Assembly (NCBI GenBank): GCA_032250585.1
Contig: JAVVFH010000068.1
Span: 1 to 14,431 of the forward strand
From: JAVVFH01 sp032250585
GTDB taxonomy: Bacteria; Pseudomonadota; Gammaproteobacteria; Xanthomonadales; SZUA-36
Reading direction: 5' to 3'
DNA length: 14,431 bases
Shown here piece by piece: positions 1 through 8,288 of this stretch. The notes under the pieces are model-generated. The model searched no databases. It worked only from the letters and a program-made list of their open reading frames with translations, and was not told the origin of the DNA. Numbering within the stretch: the stretch's first letter is position 1; each line of letters starts with the position of its first letter. Both the position numbers and the translations under genes were made by a program.

Positions 1-501
1 TTGTGCGGTTCGAAAATTTCCGACGCCCAGGCGGCCTACGAATCGGCGAACACGCTGCAAACTTCAGCGCTGGCCGGCGTCAATTTCATGCTGCACACGG
101 CCGGCTGGCTGGAAGGCGGACTGGTGATGGGCTACGAGAAGTTCATCATGGACGCTGACCAGGCCGGCATTCTGGGAGTGCTGCTGCAGGGCGTGGACCT
201 GTCTGAAAACGGGCAGGCCATGGACGCTTTGCGGGAGGTCGGGCCGGGAGCGCACTTTCTGGGTGCGGCTCATACCTATGCCAATTTCGAACGCGCGTTC
301 TACCGGTCGGTGGTCGCGGACAACAACAGTTACGAGCAATGGGCCGGCGACGGTTCGCTCGACGCCACCCAGCGCTCGAATGCGATATGGAAAAAGATGC
401 TTCACGAATACGAGGCGCCGCCGCTGGACAAGGGGATCGACGAAGCCCTGCAGGACTACATGGCCCGCCGGAAACCGGAACTCGAAGGCGGGGACTACTG
501 A
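1..501 (+). CDS. MttB/MtgB-family methyltransferase, C-terminal fragment (5' end outside window)
   Basis: This is the last 166 residues of a trimethylamine/glycine-betaine methyltransferase family protein; family members are about 480-500 residues, so the gene begins upstream. What is seen: the family-typical stretches SKISDAQAAYES, AGWLEGGLVMGYEKFIMDAD, VGPGAHFLG, YEQWAGDGS and, near the end, EALQDYMARRKPE. Known for the family: it moves a methyl group from a methylated amine to the cobalt of a corrinoid protein; archaeal MttB uses pyrrolysine for trimethylamine, while non-pyrrolysine members such as MtgB act on glycine betaine and other quaternary amines. The region that would hold the pyrrolysine codon is not in the window, so substrate class cannot be settled from this fragment. 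The TTG at position 1 is probably an internal codon. The gene ends 19 bases before a dimethylglycine-dehydrogenase-like gene and is surely cotranscribed with it, which favours a betaine-type substrate by inference. Confidence 0.88.
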   Translation: MCGSKISDAQAAYESANTLQTSALAGVNFMLHTAGWLEGGLVMGYEKFIMDADQAGILGVLLQGVDLSENGQAMDALREVGPGAHFLGAAHTYANFERAFYRSVVADNNSYEQWAGDGSLDATQRSNAIWKKMLHEYEAPPLDKGIDEALQDYMARRKPELEGGDY

Positions 502-520
502 GCATCGAGGAGTTGATTGA

Positions 521-2977
521 ATGAAGTCGCAGGCAAAAGTGGTTGTTATTGGCGGTGGCGTGGTCGGCGTCAGCGCGCTGTATCACCTCGCCCGCAAGGG
601 TTGGGGCGAGGATTCACTGCTGCTCGAGAAAGGCGAACTGACTTCCGGCTCGACCTGGCACGCGGCCGGCCTGCTGCCGCTGTTCAACATGAGCTACAGC
701 GTCGGGCAAATCCACAAGTACTCGGTAAAGCTCTACCAGGAACTGGAACAGGAGACCGGGCAGGCGGTCGGCTTCAGCCAGGTCGGCAACCTGCGCCTGG
801 CCATGACGCAGGACCGCATGGACGAGTACCATCAGTACGCTGCGACCGCCAAAACCATCGGCGTGGAGGTCCGCTTTCTGACGCCCGACGAAATCCAAAA
901 GCTGTGGCCGCTGTGCAGCATCGACGGCCTGGTCGGCGGAATTTATCACCCGGAGGACGGCTACATCCAGCCGGCCGATCTGACCCAGGCGCTGGCCAGG
1001 GGCGCCCGTGCCCGCGGCGCGACGATTCACCGCAACACCACGGTACTGGCCATCGAGCAGGCGCCCTCAGGCGCCTGGCTGATTCGTACCGACCAGGGAG
1101 ACATCGAGTGCGAACATGTGATCTCGGCCACCGGCAACTACGCACGCCAAACCGGCGCGATGGTTGGCCTCGACCTGCCCGTCATGCCGGTAGAACACCA
1201 GTACATCGTCACCGAGGCGCACCCGGCTTTGCAGCAGCGCAGGCGCGAGGGCCTGCCGGAGATGGCGGTGCTGCGCGAATCGGACGGCTCCTGGTACCTG
1301 CGTGAGGAGGCCGGCGGCTTTATCCTCGGCCCCTATGAGAAAGGCGCGCCCGCCTGTTACGTGGACGGCCCGAATCCGCGCGCCGAGTACGAACTGTTCC
1401 AGGAGGACATCGAACGCCTGGTGCCACACATCGAGGCAGCGATCGCGCGCGTGCCGGCCTTCGGCGAGGTCGGCATCAAACGCGTCTACAACGGCGCGAT
1501 CGCCTACACGCCGGACGGCAGCCCGATCATCGGCCCGGCCTGGGGGCTGGACAATTTCTGGCTCAACGAGGGGCACAGCTTCGGCATCACGGCGGCCGGC
1601 GGCGCCGGCTGGCAACTGGCCGAGTGGATCATCGAGGGCGAGCCGACCATCGACATGCTTGGCGTCGAGCCGCGGCGCTTCGGCGACTACGCTACCAAGC
1701 CCTACCTGATCGAGAAAAACGAAGAAGCCTACGCGCACGTGTTCAGGGTCCACTACCCCGACGAGGAACGCCCGGCCGGCCGGCCGCTGCGCATGGCACC
1801 GTGCTACGGGCGCATGAAAAAACTCGGCGCCGTGTTCGGACAGAAATTCGGCTGGGAGCGACCCAACTTTTTCGCCACCGGCGGCATGGCGCAGGAAGAC
1901 GACTGGTCGTTCCGGCGCTCGAAGTGGTTCGAGGCGATCGGCCGGGAAATCGACAACGTCACGCGCCACGTCGGCTTACTGGACATGACCGCCTTCGCCA
2001 AGTGCCGGGTTTCGGGGCCGGGGGCCGAGGCGTTTCTGGACGGTTTCGTCGCCAACAGCCTGCCCGCAGCGGTGGGCGGCATTGCCCTTGCCCACGCGCT
2101 CAACAACAACGGCGGCGTGCATTCCGAGTTCACGATCCAGCGCGAAAGCGCTGATTCTTTCTACCTGGTGTCGGCCGGTGCCTGGCAGCGGCTGGATCAC
2201 GATTATTTGCAAAAATATATGCCGAGAGACGGCTCGGTGCAGTTCACGCAGTTGACGGGCTCGCAGGGCGTGCTGGTGGTGACGGGCCCGAAGTCCCGGC
2301 AGCTTCTGCAGCGCGTCACGGACGCGGACCTTTCCAACCAGGCCTTCCCGTGGCTCAACGCCCGGCACATCGTGGTCGCGATGGCGCCGGTCAACGCCAT
2401 GCGCGTCAGCTATGTCGGCGAACTGGGCTGGGAGCTGCACCATCCGATCGAATACCAGAACCGCATCTTTGACGCGCTGTTCGCGGCAGGCGTTGATCTC
2501 GGCCTGCAGCCCTTTGGCATCCGCGCCATGGACTCGATGCGGCTGGAAAAATCCTACCGGATGATCGGCACTGAGTTGTCGATCGAATACTCGGCCTACG
2601 AATCGGCAATGGAGCGCTTCGTCAAGCCGGACAAGGGCGACTTTATCGGCCGCGAGGCGCTGTTGAAGCGCCAGCGGGACGGCAGCGGCCACCGCCTGGT
2701 AACGCTCGAGGTCGGCCCAGTCGACGACGCCGATGTGCTGGGCAACAATGCCCTGTTCCGGGACGGTGAGATCGTCGGCCGGGCGACCAGCGGCGGCTTT
2801 GGTTTCCGGGTCGGCAAATCGCTGGCGCTCGCGATGGTCGAACCCGCGCTGGCGGAGCACGGCAGCGAACTGGAGATCGAAATCCTCGGCAAAAAATACC
2901 CGGCGACCGTGGTGCCGGACAGTCCGTTCGATCCGCGCAACGAGCGCTTGCGGGACGTCAATGACGCCAACGCGTGA
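521..2977 (+). CDS. Dimethylglycine/sarcosine dehydrogenase-like FAD oxidoreductase with GcvT (folate-binding) domains
   Basis: 818 residues in the layout of dimethylglycine dehydrogenase: an FAD-binding DAO fold (about 1-370, GGGVVG dinucleotide motif at 11-16), a linker domain (about 375-430), a GcvT/aminomethyltransferase domain (about 430-700) and a GcvT C-terminal barrel (about 715-810). His47 in GSTWHAAGL sits where the mitochondrial enzymes attach FAD covalently. Family role: oxidative N-demethylation, with the methyl group released as formaldehyde or captured as 5,10-methylene-tetrahydrofolate by the GcvT half. GELGWE near residue 632 and the DSMRLEKSYR stretch near 670 are typical of that half. 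The start is fixed by GAGGAG at 507-512, eight bases ahead of the ATG. The gene lies between an MttB-like gene and soxB, so dimethylglycine to sarcosine is the best guess. Sarcosine, another N-methyl amine or a dimethylsulfoniopropionate-like substrate are alternatives that sequence alone cannot exclude. Cytoplasmic; no signal peptide. Confidence 0.88.
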   Translation: MKSQAKVVVIGGGVVGVSALYHLARKGWGEDSLLLEKGELTSGSTWHAAGLLPLFNMSYSVGQIHKYSVKLYQELEQETGQAVGFSQVGNLRLAMTQDRMDEYHQYAATAKTIGVEVRFLTPDEIQKLWPLCSIDGLVGGIYHPEDGYIQPADLTQALARGARARGATIHRNTTVLAIEQAPSGAWLIRTDQGDIECEHVISATGNYARQTGAMVGLDLPVMPVEHQYIVTEAHPALQQRRREGLPEMAVLRESDGSWYLREEAGGFILGPYEKGAPACYVDGPNPRAEYELFQEDIERLVPHIEAAIARVPAFGEVGIKRVYNGAIAYTPDGSPIIGPAWGLDNFWLNEGHSFGITAAGGAGWQLAEWIIEGEPTIDMLGVEPRRFGDYATKPYLIEKNEEAYAHVFRVHYPDEERPAGRPLRMAPCYGRMKKLGAVFGQKFGWERPNFFATGGMAQEDDWSFRRSKWFEAIGREIDNVTRHVGLLDMTAFAKCRVSGPGAEAFLDGFVANSLPAAVGGIALAHALNNNGGVHSEFTIQRESADSFYLVSAGAWQRLDHDYLQKYMPRDGSVQFTQLTGSQGVLVVTGPKSRQLLQRVTDADLSNQAFPWLNARHIVVAMAPVNAMRVSYVGELGWELHHPIEYQNRIFDALFAAGVDLGLQPFGIRAMDSMRLEKSYRMIGTELSIEYSAYESAMERFVKPDKGDFIGREALLKRQRDGSGHRLVTLEVGPVDDADVLGNNALFRDGEIVGRATSGGFGFRVGKSLALAMVEPALAEHGSELEIEILGKKYPATVVPDSPFDPRNERLRDVNDANA

Positions 2978-3001
2978 CAGCAGCGCGGACCGTGACCTGA
3001 G

Positions 3002-4252
3002 ATGACCCGCTATTCCGCCTTCAGCCTGCTGCGCAACGCGCTGAGCCACAATCGCGACTGGCAGCCCGCGTGGCGTGACCCGGACCCGAAACCGGAATAC
3101 GATGCCGTCATCGTGGGCGGCGGCGGTCACGGGCTGGCGACAGCCTACTACCTGGCGAAAGAGCACGGCATGAAGAACATCGCTGTGCTGGAGAAAAGCT
3201 GGATCGGCGGCGGCAACACCGGCCGCAACACGACAATCGTGCGCTCCAATTACCTCTGGACCGAGGCTTCGCTGCTGTACGAACACGCGCTGAAGCTCTG
3301 GGAAGGCTTGAGCCAGGAGCTGAACTACAACGTCATGTTCAGCCAGCGCGGCGTCTATAACCTCGGCCACAGCTTGCAGGACATGCGCGACATCGAGCGG
3401 CGCGTCAACGCCAACCGGCTCAACGGCATCGACGCCGAGATCGTCGGACGGGAACAGATCAAGCGCGCGATTCCGGCGCTCAATACGGCCACTAGCGCCC
3501 GCTACCCGATCCTTGGCGCCTCGTTGCAACCCCGCGCGGGCGTCGCGCGCCACGATGCCGTGGCATGGGGCTACGCCCGGGCCGCGGACGCCCTGGGCGT
3601 CGACATCATCCAGCAGTGCGAGGTCACGGGCATCCGCCGCGAAGCGGGCCGGGTATCCGGCGTCGACACGACGCGGGGCTTCATCAAAAGCCCCAAGGTC
3701 GGGGTGGTGGTGGCGGGTAACGCCAGCGTGCTGGCGACGATGGCCGAACTGCGCTTGCCGGTCGAGAGCCACCCCCTGCAAGCTTTTGTTTCAGAGCCCC
3801 TGAAGCCCCTGCTGGACACGGTGGTCATGTCCAATGCGGTGCACGGCTACATCAGCCAGTCGGACAAGGGCGAGCTGGTGGTTGGTGCCGGCATCGACGC
3901 TTACCTCGGCTATGGCCAGCGCGGCAGCTTTCCGACTATTGAACACGCCGCGCAGGCCATCATCGAATTGTTCCCGGTGTTCAGCCGGGTGCGCCTGATG
4001 CGAACCTGGGGCGGTACCGTCGACATCTGCCCGGACGCCTGCCCGATCATCTCCAAGACCCCGGTCAACGGTCTCTATTTCAACTGTGGCTGGGGCACCG
4101 GCGGATTCAAGGCTACCCCTGGCTCGGGCTGGGTTTTTGCACACACGATGGCGCAGAACCGGCCACACGACCTGAACGCGCCTTTCGATCTGCAACGCTT
4201 CACGACCGGCGCACTGATCGACGAACACGGCGCTGCGGCCGTCGCCCACTGA
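3002..4252 (+). CDS. soxB: Sarcosine oxidase, beta subunit
   Basis: 416 residues, the usual length for the beta subunit of heterotetrameric sarcosine oxidase. This subunit holds the sarcosine-oxidising site with noncovalent FAD and the covalent FMN near the alpha-subunit interface. Seen: the N-terminal RYSAFSLLRNAL stretch of this subunit, an FAD-binding YDAVIVGGGGHG motif (GGGGHG at 39-44), GRNTTIVRSNYLW at about 75-86, and QPRAGVARHDAVAWG at about 176-190, in which His184 is the best candidate for FMN attachment. Near the C terminus are RTWGGTVDICPDACPII and NCGWGTGGFKATPGSGW, both characteristic of SoxB. The overall reaction is sarcosine plus O2 to glycine, H2O2 and a one-carbon unit on tetrahydrofolate. 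The gene starts 24 bases after the dehydrogenase gene with only a weak ribosome binding site, which suggests translation coupled to the gene before it. Cytoplasmic. Confidence 0.95.
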   Translation: MTRYSAFSLLRNALSHNRDWQPAWRDPDPKPEYDAVIVGGGGHGLATAYYLAKEHGMKNIAVLEKSWIGGGNTGRNTTIVRSNYLWTEASLLYEHALKLWEGLSQELNYNVMFSQRGVYNLGHSLQDMRDIERRVNANRLNGIDAEIVGREQIKRAIPALNTATSARYPILGASLQPRAGVARHDAVAWGYARAADALGVDIIQQCEVTGIRREAGRVSGVDTTRGFIKSPKVGVVVAGNASVLATMAELRLPVESHPLQAFVSEPLKPLLDTVVMSNAVHGYISQSDKGELVVGAGIDAYLGYGQRGSFPTIEHAAQAIIELFPVFSRVRLMRTWGGTVDICPDACPIISKTPVNGLYFNCGWGTGGFKATPGSGWVFAHTMAQNRPHDLNAPFDLQRFTTGALIDEHGAAAVAH

Positions 4253-4271
4253 ACATGGAGGTTCGCCTGTC

Positions 4272-4553
4272 ATGCTGTTGATCGAATGCCCCTGGTGCGG
4301 CGAACGCGCTGAAACCGAGTTCAGCTATGGCGGCGAGGCCGGGATTTCGCGTCCCGAAGACCCGCAGGCGCTGAGCGACGAAGCCTGGGCCGATTACCTG
4401 TTCAACCGCAGCAACCCGCGCGGCGCGCACCGCGAATTATGGAACCACAGCCAGGGCTGCCGGCGCTGGTTCGGTGTGCAGCGCGATACGGTCAGTTACG
4501 CGATCGAAGGCAGTTACCCCCTGCCCTTCGACGGCAAGAATTATGCGGGTTAG
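4272..4553 (+). CDS. soxD: Sarcosine oxidase, delta subunit (zinc-binding)
   Basis: 93-residue delta subunit of tetrameric sarcosine oxidase. It is a small structural subunit with a zinc site and no flavin. The predicted ligands are all present at the positions known from characterised enzymes: Cys6 and Cys9 in ECPWCG, His59 in LWNHS and Cys63 in QGCRRWF. RGAHRELW and the closing arginine- and tyrosine-containing segment (FGVQRDTVSY) are family signatures. The ATG is preceded by GGAGG at 4257-4261 with a 10-base spacer, the clearest ribosome binding site inside the sox block. It follows soxB by 19 bases and precedes soxA by 4, giving the standard soxB-D-A-G order. Confidence 0.95.
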   Translation: MLLIECPWCGERAETEFSYGGEAGISRPEDPQALSDEAWADYLFNRSNPRGAHRELWNHSQGCRRWFGVQRDTVSYAIEGSYPLPFDGKNYAG

Positions 4554-4557
4554 CGCC

Positions 4558-7557
4558 ATGCAGCGGCGGCGACTCGAAAAAGGCGGACGCATTGACCGCT
4601 CCAGGCCCCTGAACTTCCGTTTCGACGGCAAGGCCTTGCAGGGCTTTGCTGGCGATACACTGGCCTCTGCGCTGCTGGCCAACGACGTGCAGGTGGTCGG
4701 CCGGAGCTTCAAGTTGCGCCGCCCCCGCGGGATCGTCGGCTGCGGCAGCGAAGAGCCGAACGCCATCGTCCAGCTTGGCGACGGGGCCACGGCGGAGCCC
4801 AACCTGAGGGCGACGCAGGTCGAACTTTACGAGGGCTTGAGCGCCCGGTCGACGCGCGGCTGGCCGAGCCCGGACTTCGATCTCGGCGCCGTCAGCGGCT
4901 TGCTGGGGCGCTTCCTCGGCGCCGGCTTCTACTACAAGACCTTCATGAGGCCGCAGTTCATGTGGCCGCATTACGAGAAAATTCTGCGCGCCTCGGCCGG
5001 CTTCGGTACGACCCCGGACGGCCCCGATCCCGACCGCTACGAGCACCGCAACGCCCACTGCGACGTGCTGGTCGCCGGCGCCGGCCCGGCCGGCCTGATG
5101 GCCGCGCTGACCGCCGCCGAGTCGGGCGCGCGAGTCATCATCGCCGACGAGCAGGGCGAGTTCGGCGGCAGCCTGCTGGGTTCCGCCGTAGAAATAGATG
5201 ACCAGCCGGCGACCGACTGGCTGCGCGAAACGGTTTCCAGGCTGACCAGCGCCGATGAGGTCCTCATGCTGCCGCGCAGCACGGTGTTCGGCTACCACGA
5301 CCACAATTTCCTGACTGTCGCCGAACGCTGCACGGATCACCTGCCGGAATCGGAGCGCGGCGGCCCCCGCCAACGACTGTGGCGGGTGCGCGCGAAACAG
5401 GTGGTGCTGGCGCAGGGTGCCTTCGAGCGCCCGCTGGTTTTCTGCGACAACGACCGGCCAGGCGTGATGCTCGCTTCTGCCGTCAGCAGTTACATACACC
5501 GTTACGCCGTCTGCCCGGGCGAGCGGGCACTGGTCTTCACCAACAACGACTCGGCCTACCGGGCGGCGCTCGATCTGAACGCCGTCGGCGCCCGGGTGCT
5601 GGTCGTCGACAGCCGGGCCGCCGGCGCCGGCGAATGGGGCGAACAAGCCACGGCGGCAGGCATCACCGTGCTCAAGGGTCACATCGTCACCGGCACGGCC
5701 GGCGGCAAGCGCGTCAGCAGCGCGAAGATCGCCCGCTGGGACGGCGATCCGACGAAAACCGTGGACAGCGATATCAGCGTCAAATGCGACCTGCTGGCGA
5801 TGTCCGGCGGCTGGAGCCCCGCGGTGCACCTGCATTCGCAATCCGGAGGCAAAAACCGCTGGGACGAAGAGCAGCACTGTTTCGTTCCCGGCGAGCGGAC
5901 GCAGGCGCAGTGCTCTGCCGGCGCCGGCAATGGCAAGTGGTCCACCGCTGAGTGCCTTCAGGACGGGCTCGATGCCGGCCGCCAGGCAGTCGAAGCCTGC
6001 GGTCTGCAGGCGGGCAAGCTGTCGGTGCCGCCAACCAGCGAGCCTGAAACCAATCCGCCCGAGCCCCTGTGGCGCGTGCCCGCCGAGCAGGACCCGGATC
6101 ACTGCCCCAAGCAATTTCTCGATTACCAGAACGACACCAGCGTCGCCGATATCCGCCTGGCCGTGCGCGAGGGTTACCGAAATGTCGAGCACGTCAAGCG
6201 CTACACGGCGCTGGGTTTTGGCACCGACCAGGGCAAGCTGGGCAACATCAACGGCATGGCGGTGCTCGCCGAAATCCTGGGCAAGACCATTCCCGAGGTC
6301 GGCACCACCACCTTCCGCCCGGCCTACACGCCGGTGTCGTTGGGCGTGCTTGCCGGCGAAAGCGTCGGGGACCTTTACGAACCGGTCCGCAAGACCGCGA
6401 TCCACGACTGGCACGAAGCCGCCGGGGCGCCGATGGAAATCGTCGGCCAGTGGCACCGGCCGCACTACTTTCCGCGCGCCAGCGAGGACCTGCACCAGGC
6501 GGTGGAACGCGAATGCCTGGCGGTCCGCAAAGGCGTCGGCGTCATGGATGCCTCGACGCTGGGCAAGATCGACGTGCGCGGCCCCGACGCGGTGACGTTC
6601 CTGGAGCGGATATACACCCACGACGTCGGGCGCATGAAGGTCGGGCGCTGCGCCTACGGTATCCTGCTCGGCGAAGACGGCATGGTCATGGACGACGGCG
6701 TGATGGCGCGCCTCGGCGAACAGCATTTCTACCTGACCACTACCACAGGCGGTGCGGCCGCGGTGCTGGCCTGGCTGGAATCCTGGCTGCAGACCGAGTG
6801 GCCGGAGCTAAAGGTGTATCTCACCTCGCTGACCGACCACTGCTCCACCATCGCGGTCGCCGGGCCCAACAGCCGCGAGGTCCTGCAGAACCTGGGCTGC
6901 AGCGTCGACCTGGCACCGGAGCACTTTCCATTCATGAGCGTCCGGCCGGCGGAACTGACGGGCCTGACCGTGCAGCTGTTCCGGGTCAGCTTCAGCGGTG
7001 AACTCGCTTTCGAGATCAACATCGACAGCCGCCATGCGCTGTCGATGTGGGAACGGGTCATGACGGCCGGCAAATCCTTCGGTATCACTCCATACGGTAC
7101 GGAAACCATGCACGTGCTGCGCGCCGAAAAAGGCTTCATCATCGTCGGCCAGGACACCGACGGCTCGGTGACGCCGGTCGATCTGGGCATGAACTGGCTG
7201 CTGTCGAAAGACAAGGACTTTATCGGCAAACGGTCCCTTTCCCGCCCCGACTGCCTGCGCGAGAACCGCAAGCAACTGGTCGGCCTGCGATCATTCGACG
7301 GCCGCACGGTATTGCCCGAAGGCACCCAGTTGCTGGACCGCCCGGACACGACTGCGCCGGCGCCGATGTGCGGCCACATCACCTCCAGTTACATGAGCCC
7401 CGTCCTGGGCCACCCGATCGCGCTGGCGCTGCTTGCCGGCGGCCGGGCGCGCCGGGGCGAAAGCGTTTACGCGGCCCTGCCCGCCCGCGAGCCGCTGGCG
7501 GTCGAGGTGGTTTCGCCGCCGTTTTACGATCCGCAGGGGGAGCGGCAGCATGTCTGA
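4558..7557 (+). CDS. soxA: Sarcosine oxidase, alpha subunit
   Basis: About 999 residues, normal for the alpha subunit. N-terminal ferredoxin-like segment (about 1-95) with FKLRRPRGIVGCG at 51-63 and a lone Cys62 in place of an iron-sulfur cluster set. Then a Rossmann NAD-binding region with GAGPAG at 174-179, and from about residue 620 a GcvT-like aminomethyltransferase domain that binds folate. Its role is to receive the imine made at the beta subunit and pass the methylene group to tetrahydrofolate; the NAD is bound but not known to be reduced in catalysis. GNINGMA and TTFRPAYTPVSLG in the middle are typical. The start is chosen at 4558 because family members have about eight residues before the GGRI motif; an in-frame ATG at 4543, overlapping the soxD stop, would add five residues and cannot be excluded. 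Neither start has a strong ribosome binding site, so translation is probably coupled to soxD. Confidence 0.94.
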   Translation: MQRRRLEKGGRIDRSRPLNFRFDGKALQGFAGDTLASALLANDVQVVGRSFKLRRPRGIVGCGSEEPNAIVQLGDGATAEPNLRATQVELYEGLSARSTRGWPSPDFDLGAVSGLLGRFLGAGFYYKTFMRPQFMWPHYEKILRASAGFGTTPDGPDPDRYEHRNAHCDVLVAGAGPAGLMAALTAAESGARVIIADEQGEFGGSLLGSAVEIDDQPATDWLRETVSRLTSADEVLMLPRSTVFGYHDHNFLTVAERCTDHLPESERGGPRQRLWRVRAKQVVLAQGAFERPLVFCDNDRPGVMLASAVSSYIHRYAVCPGERALVFTNNDSAYRAALDLNAVGARVLVVDSRAAGAGEWGEQATAAGITVLKGHIVTGTAGGKRVSSAKIARWDGDPTKTVDSDISVKCDLLAMSGGWSPAVHLHSQSGGKNRWDEEQHCFVPGERTQAQCSAGAGNGKWSTAECLQDGLDAGRQAVEACGLQAGKLSVPPTSEPETNPPEPLWRVPAEQDPDHCPKQFLDYQNDTSVADIRLAVREGYRNVEHVKRYTALGFGTDQGKLGNINGMAVLAEILGKTIPEVGTTTFRPAYTPVSLGVLAGESVGDLYEPVRKTAIHDWHEAAGAPMEIVGQWHRPHYFPRASEDLHQAVERECLAVRKGVGVMDASTLGKIDVRGPDAVTFLERIYTHDVGRMKVGRCAYGILLGEDGMVMDDGVMARLGEQHFYLTTTTGGAAAVLAWLESWLQTEWPELKVYLTSLTDHCSTIAVAGPNSREVLQNLGCSVDLAPEHFPFMSVRPAELTGLTVQLFRVSFSGELAFEINIDSRHALSMWERVMTAGKSFGITPYGTETMHVLRAEKGFIIVGQDTDGSVTPVDLGMNWLLSKDKDFIGKRSLSRPDCLRENRKQLVGLRSFDGRTVLPEGTQLLDRPDTTAPAPMCGHITSSYMSPVLGHPIALALLAGGRARRGESVYAALPAREPLAVEVVSPPFYDPQGERQHV

Positions 7558-8149
7558 GACCTTGTCGCGCCGGCACGGGCTGGAGAGTTTTGTCGCCACG
7601 ACGGGCCAGGCGAGCGGGCAGGCCGCGCTGAAAATCGAAATCATGACGTCGCTCACGCACATCAATCTGCGCGGGGATCCTGCGGATCCGGAGTTCGCCG
7701 ATGCCGTGCAGGCGGTCCTTGGGCAGAAGCTGCCGACAGCGCCCAACACCGTAACGACAGGCGCCCACCGCGCGCTGTGGCTGGGACCGGACGAGTGGCT
7801 GATTTTGACCAATGAACCGGCGGGCGATCTGGCCGGGCAACTGGCTGCCGCACTGAACGGTCAATACGCAGCGGTGAACGAAGTCAGCGGCGGCCAGATC
7901 CTGCTGCGCCTGCGCGGGCCCTTGGTCCGCGAACTGTTGTCCGCTGGCTGCACGCTGGATTTCCACCCGCGGGCGTTCAGAACTGACAGCTGTGCGCAAA
8001 GCGGCCTGGCAAAAGCGAACGTGCTGATCTGCGCGGTCGACGAATTACCGACTTTCGACATCGTCGTGCGGCGCAGCTTCGCGGAGTACCTGCTGCGCTG
8101 GATAAGGTCCCTCGCAGGCGAGCAGGGCAGTTCCATCGCCGTCAGCTGA
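7550..8149 (+). CDS. soxG: Sarcosine oxidase, gamma subunit
   Basis: 199-residue gamma subunit, close to the usual family length of about 200. The subunit has a GcvT-related fold but no known catalytic residues and helps hold the heterotetramer together. Seen: the ALWLGPDEWLI motif around residues 74-84, the SGGQILLRLRGP segment around 115-126, the LDFHPRAF stretch that marks this family, and FDIVVRRSFAEYLLRWI near the C terminus. The ATG at 7550 lies inside the end of soxA (8-base overlap) with a purine-rich GGGGGAGCGG ribosome binding site just ahead, the usual sign of coupled translation. An upstream in-frame extension would have arginine-rich content unlike the family and was not used. 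It is the last gene of the demethylation operon. Confidence 0.92.
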   Translation: MSETLSRRHGLESFVATTGQASGQAALKIEIMTSLTHINLRGDPADPEFADAVQAVLGQKLPTAPNTVTTGAHRALWLGPDEWLILTNEPAGDLAGQLAAALNGQYAAVNEVSGGQILLRLRGPLVRELLSAGCTLDFHPRAFRTDSCAQSGLAKANVLICAVDELPTFDIVVRRSFAEYLLRWIRSLAGEQGSSIAVS

Positions 8150-8233
8150 ACCCGCAGTGCCTGGTGAAACACCCTGTAGGCGCGAGCGCCTTCGATTGCC
8201 TGCTACTCCGGGTACAACATTCAGCCCAAGCTC

Positions 8234-8242
8234 TGGTAGCAT
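8234..8242 (+). promoter_or_regulatory. Possible extended -10 promoter for the XRE regulator gene
   Basis: TGGTAGCAT reads as an extended -10 element (TGn followed by TAGCAT, four of six matches to TATAAT). No good -35 is visible at the usual distance (TACAAC at 8213-8218 is weak). The 139-base gap between soxG and the regulator, in a block where other gaps are under 25 bases, is the main reason to expect a promoter here. Confidence 0.28.
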
Positions 8243-8288
8243 GATACGGTCACGGCAGAATGAAGATGCCGCAAAAAAGAGAGCTCTC

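Noticed and set aside
1976..3781. Long minus-strand open frame of 601 codons opposite the dehydrogenase and soxB genes
   Set aside because: A shadow of high-GC coding sequence; its translation is His/Arg/Val-rich with no domain, while the + strand frames match known families throughout.
4492..6726. Minus-strand open frame of 744 codons opposite soxA
   Set aside because: Same shadow effect; soxA on the + strand is unambiguous.
8174..8195. REP-like or hairpin sequence CTGTAGGCGCGAGCGCC after soxG
   Set aside because: Faintly resembles the GTAGGAGCGAGC heads of proteobacterial REP elements and can form a short GGCG/CGCC stem, but there is only one copy, the match is partial and no T run follows, so neither a REP nor a terminator can be claimed.
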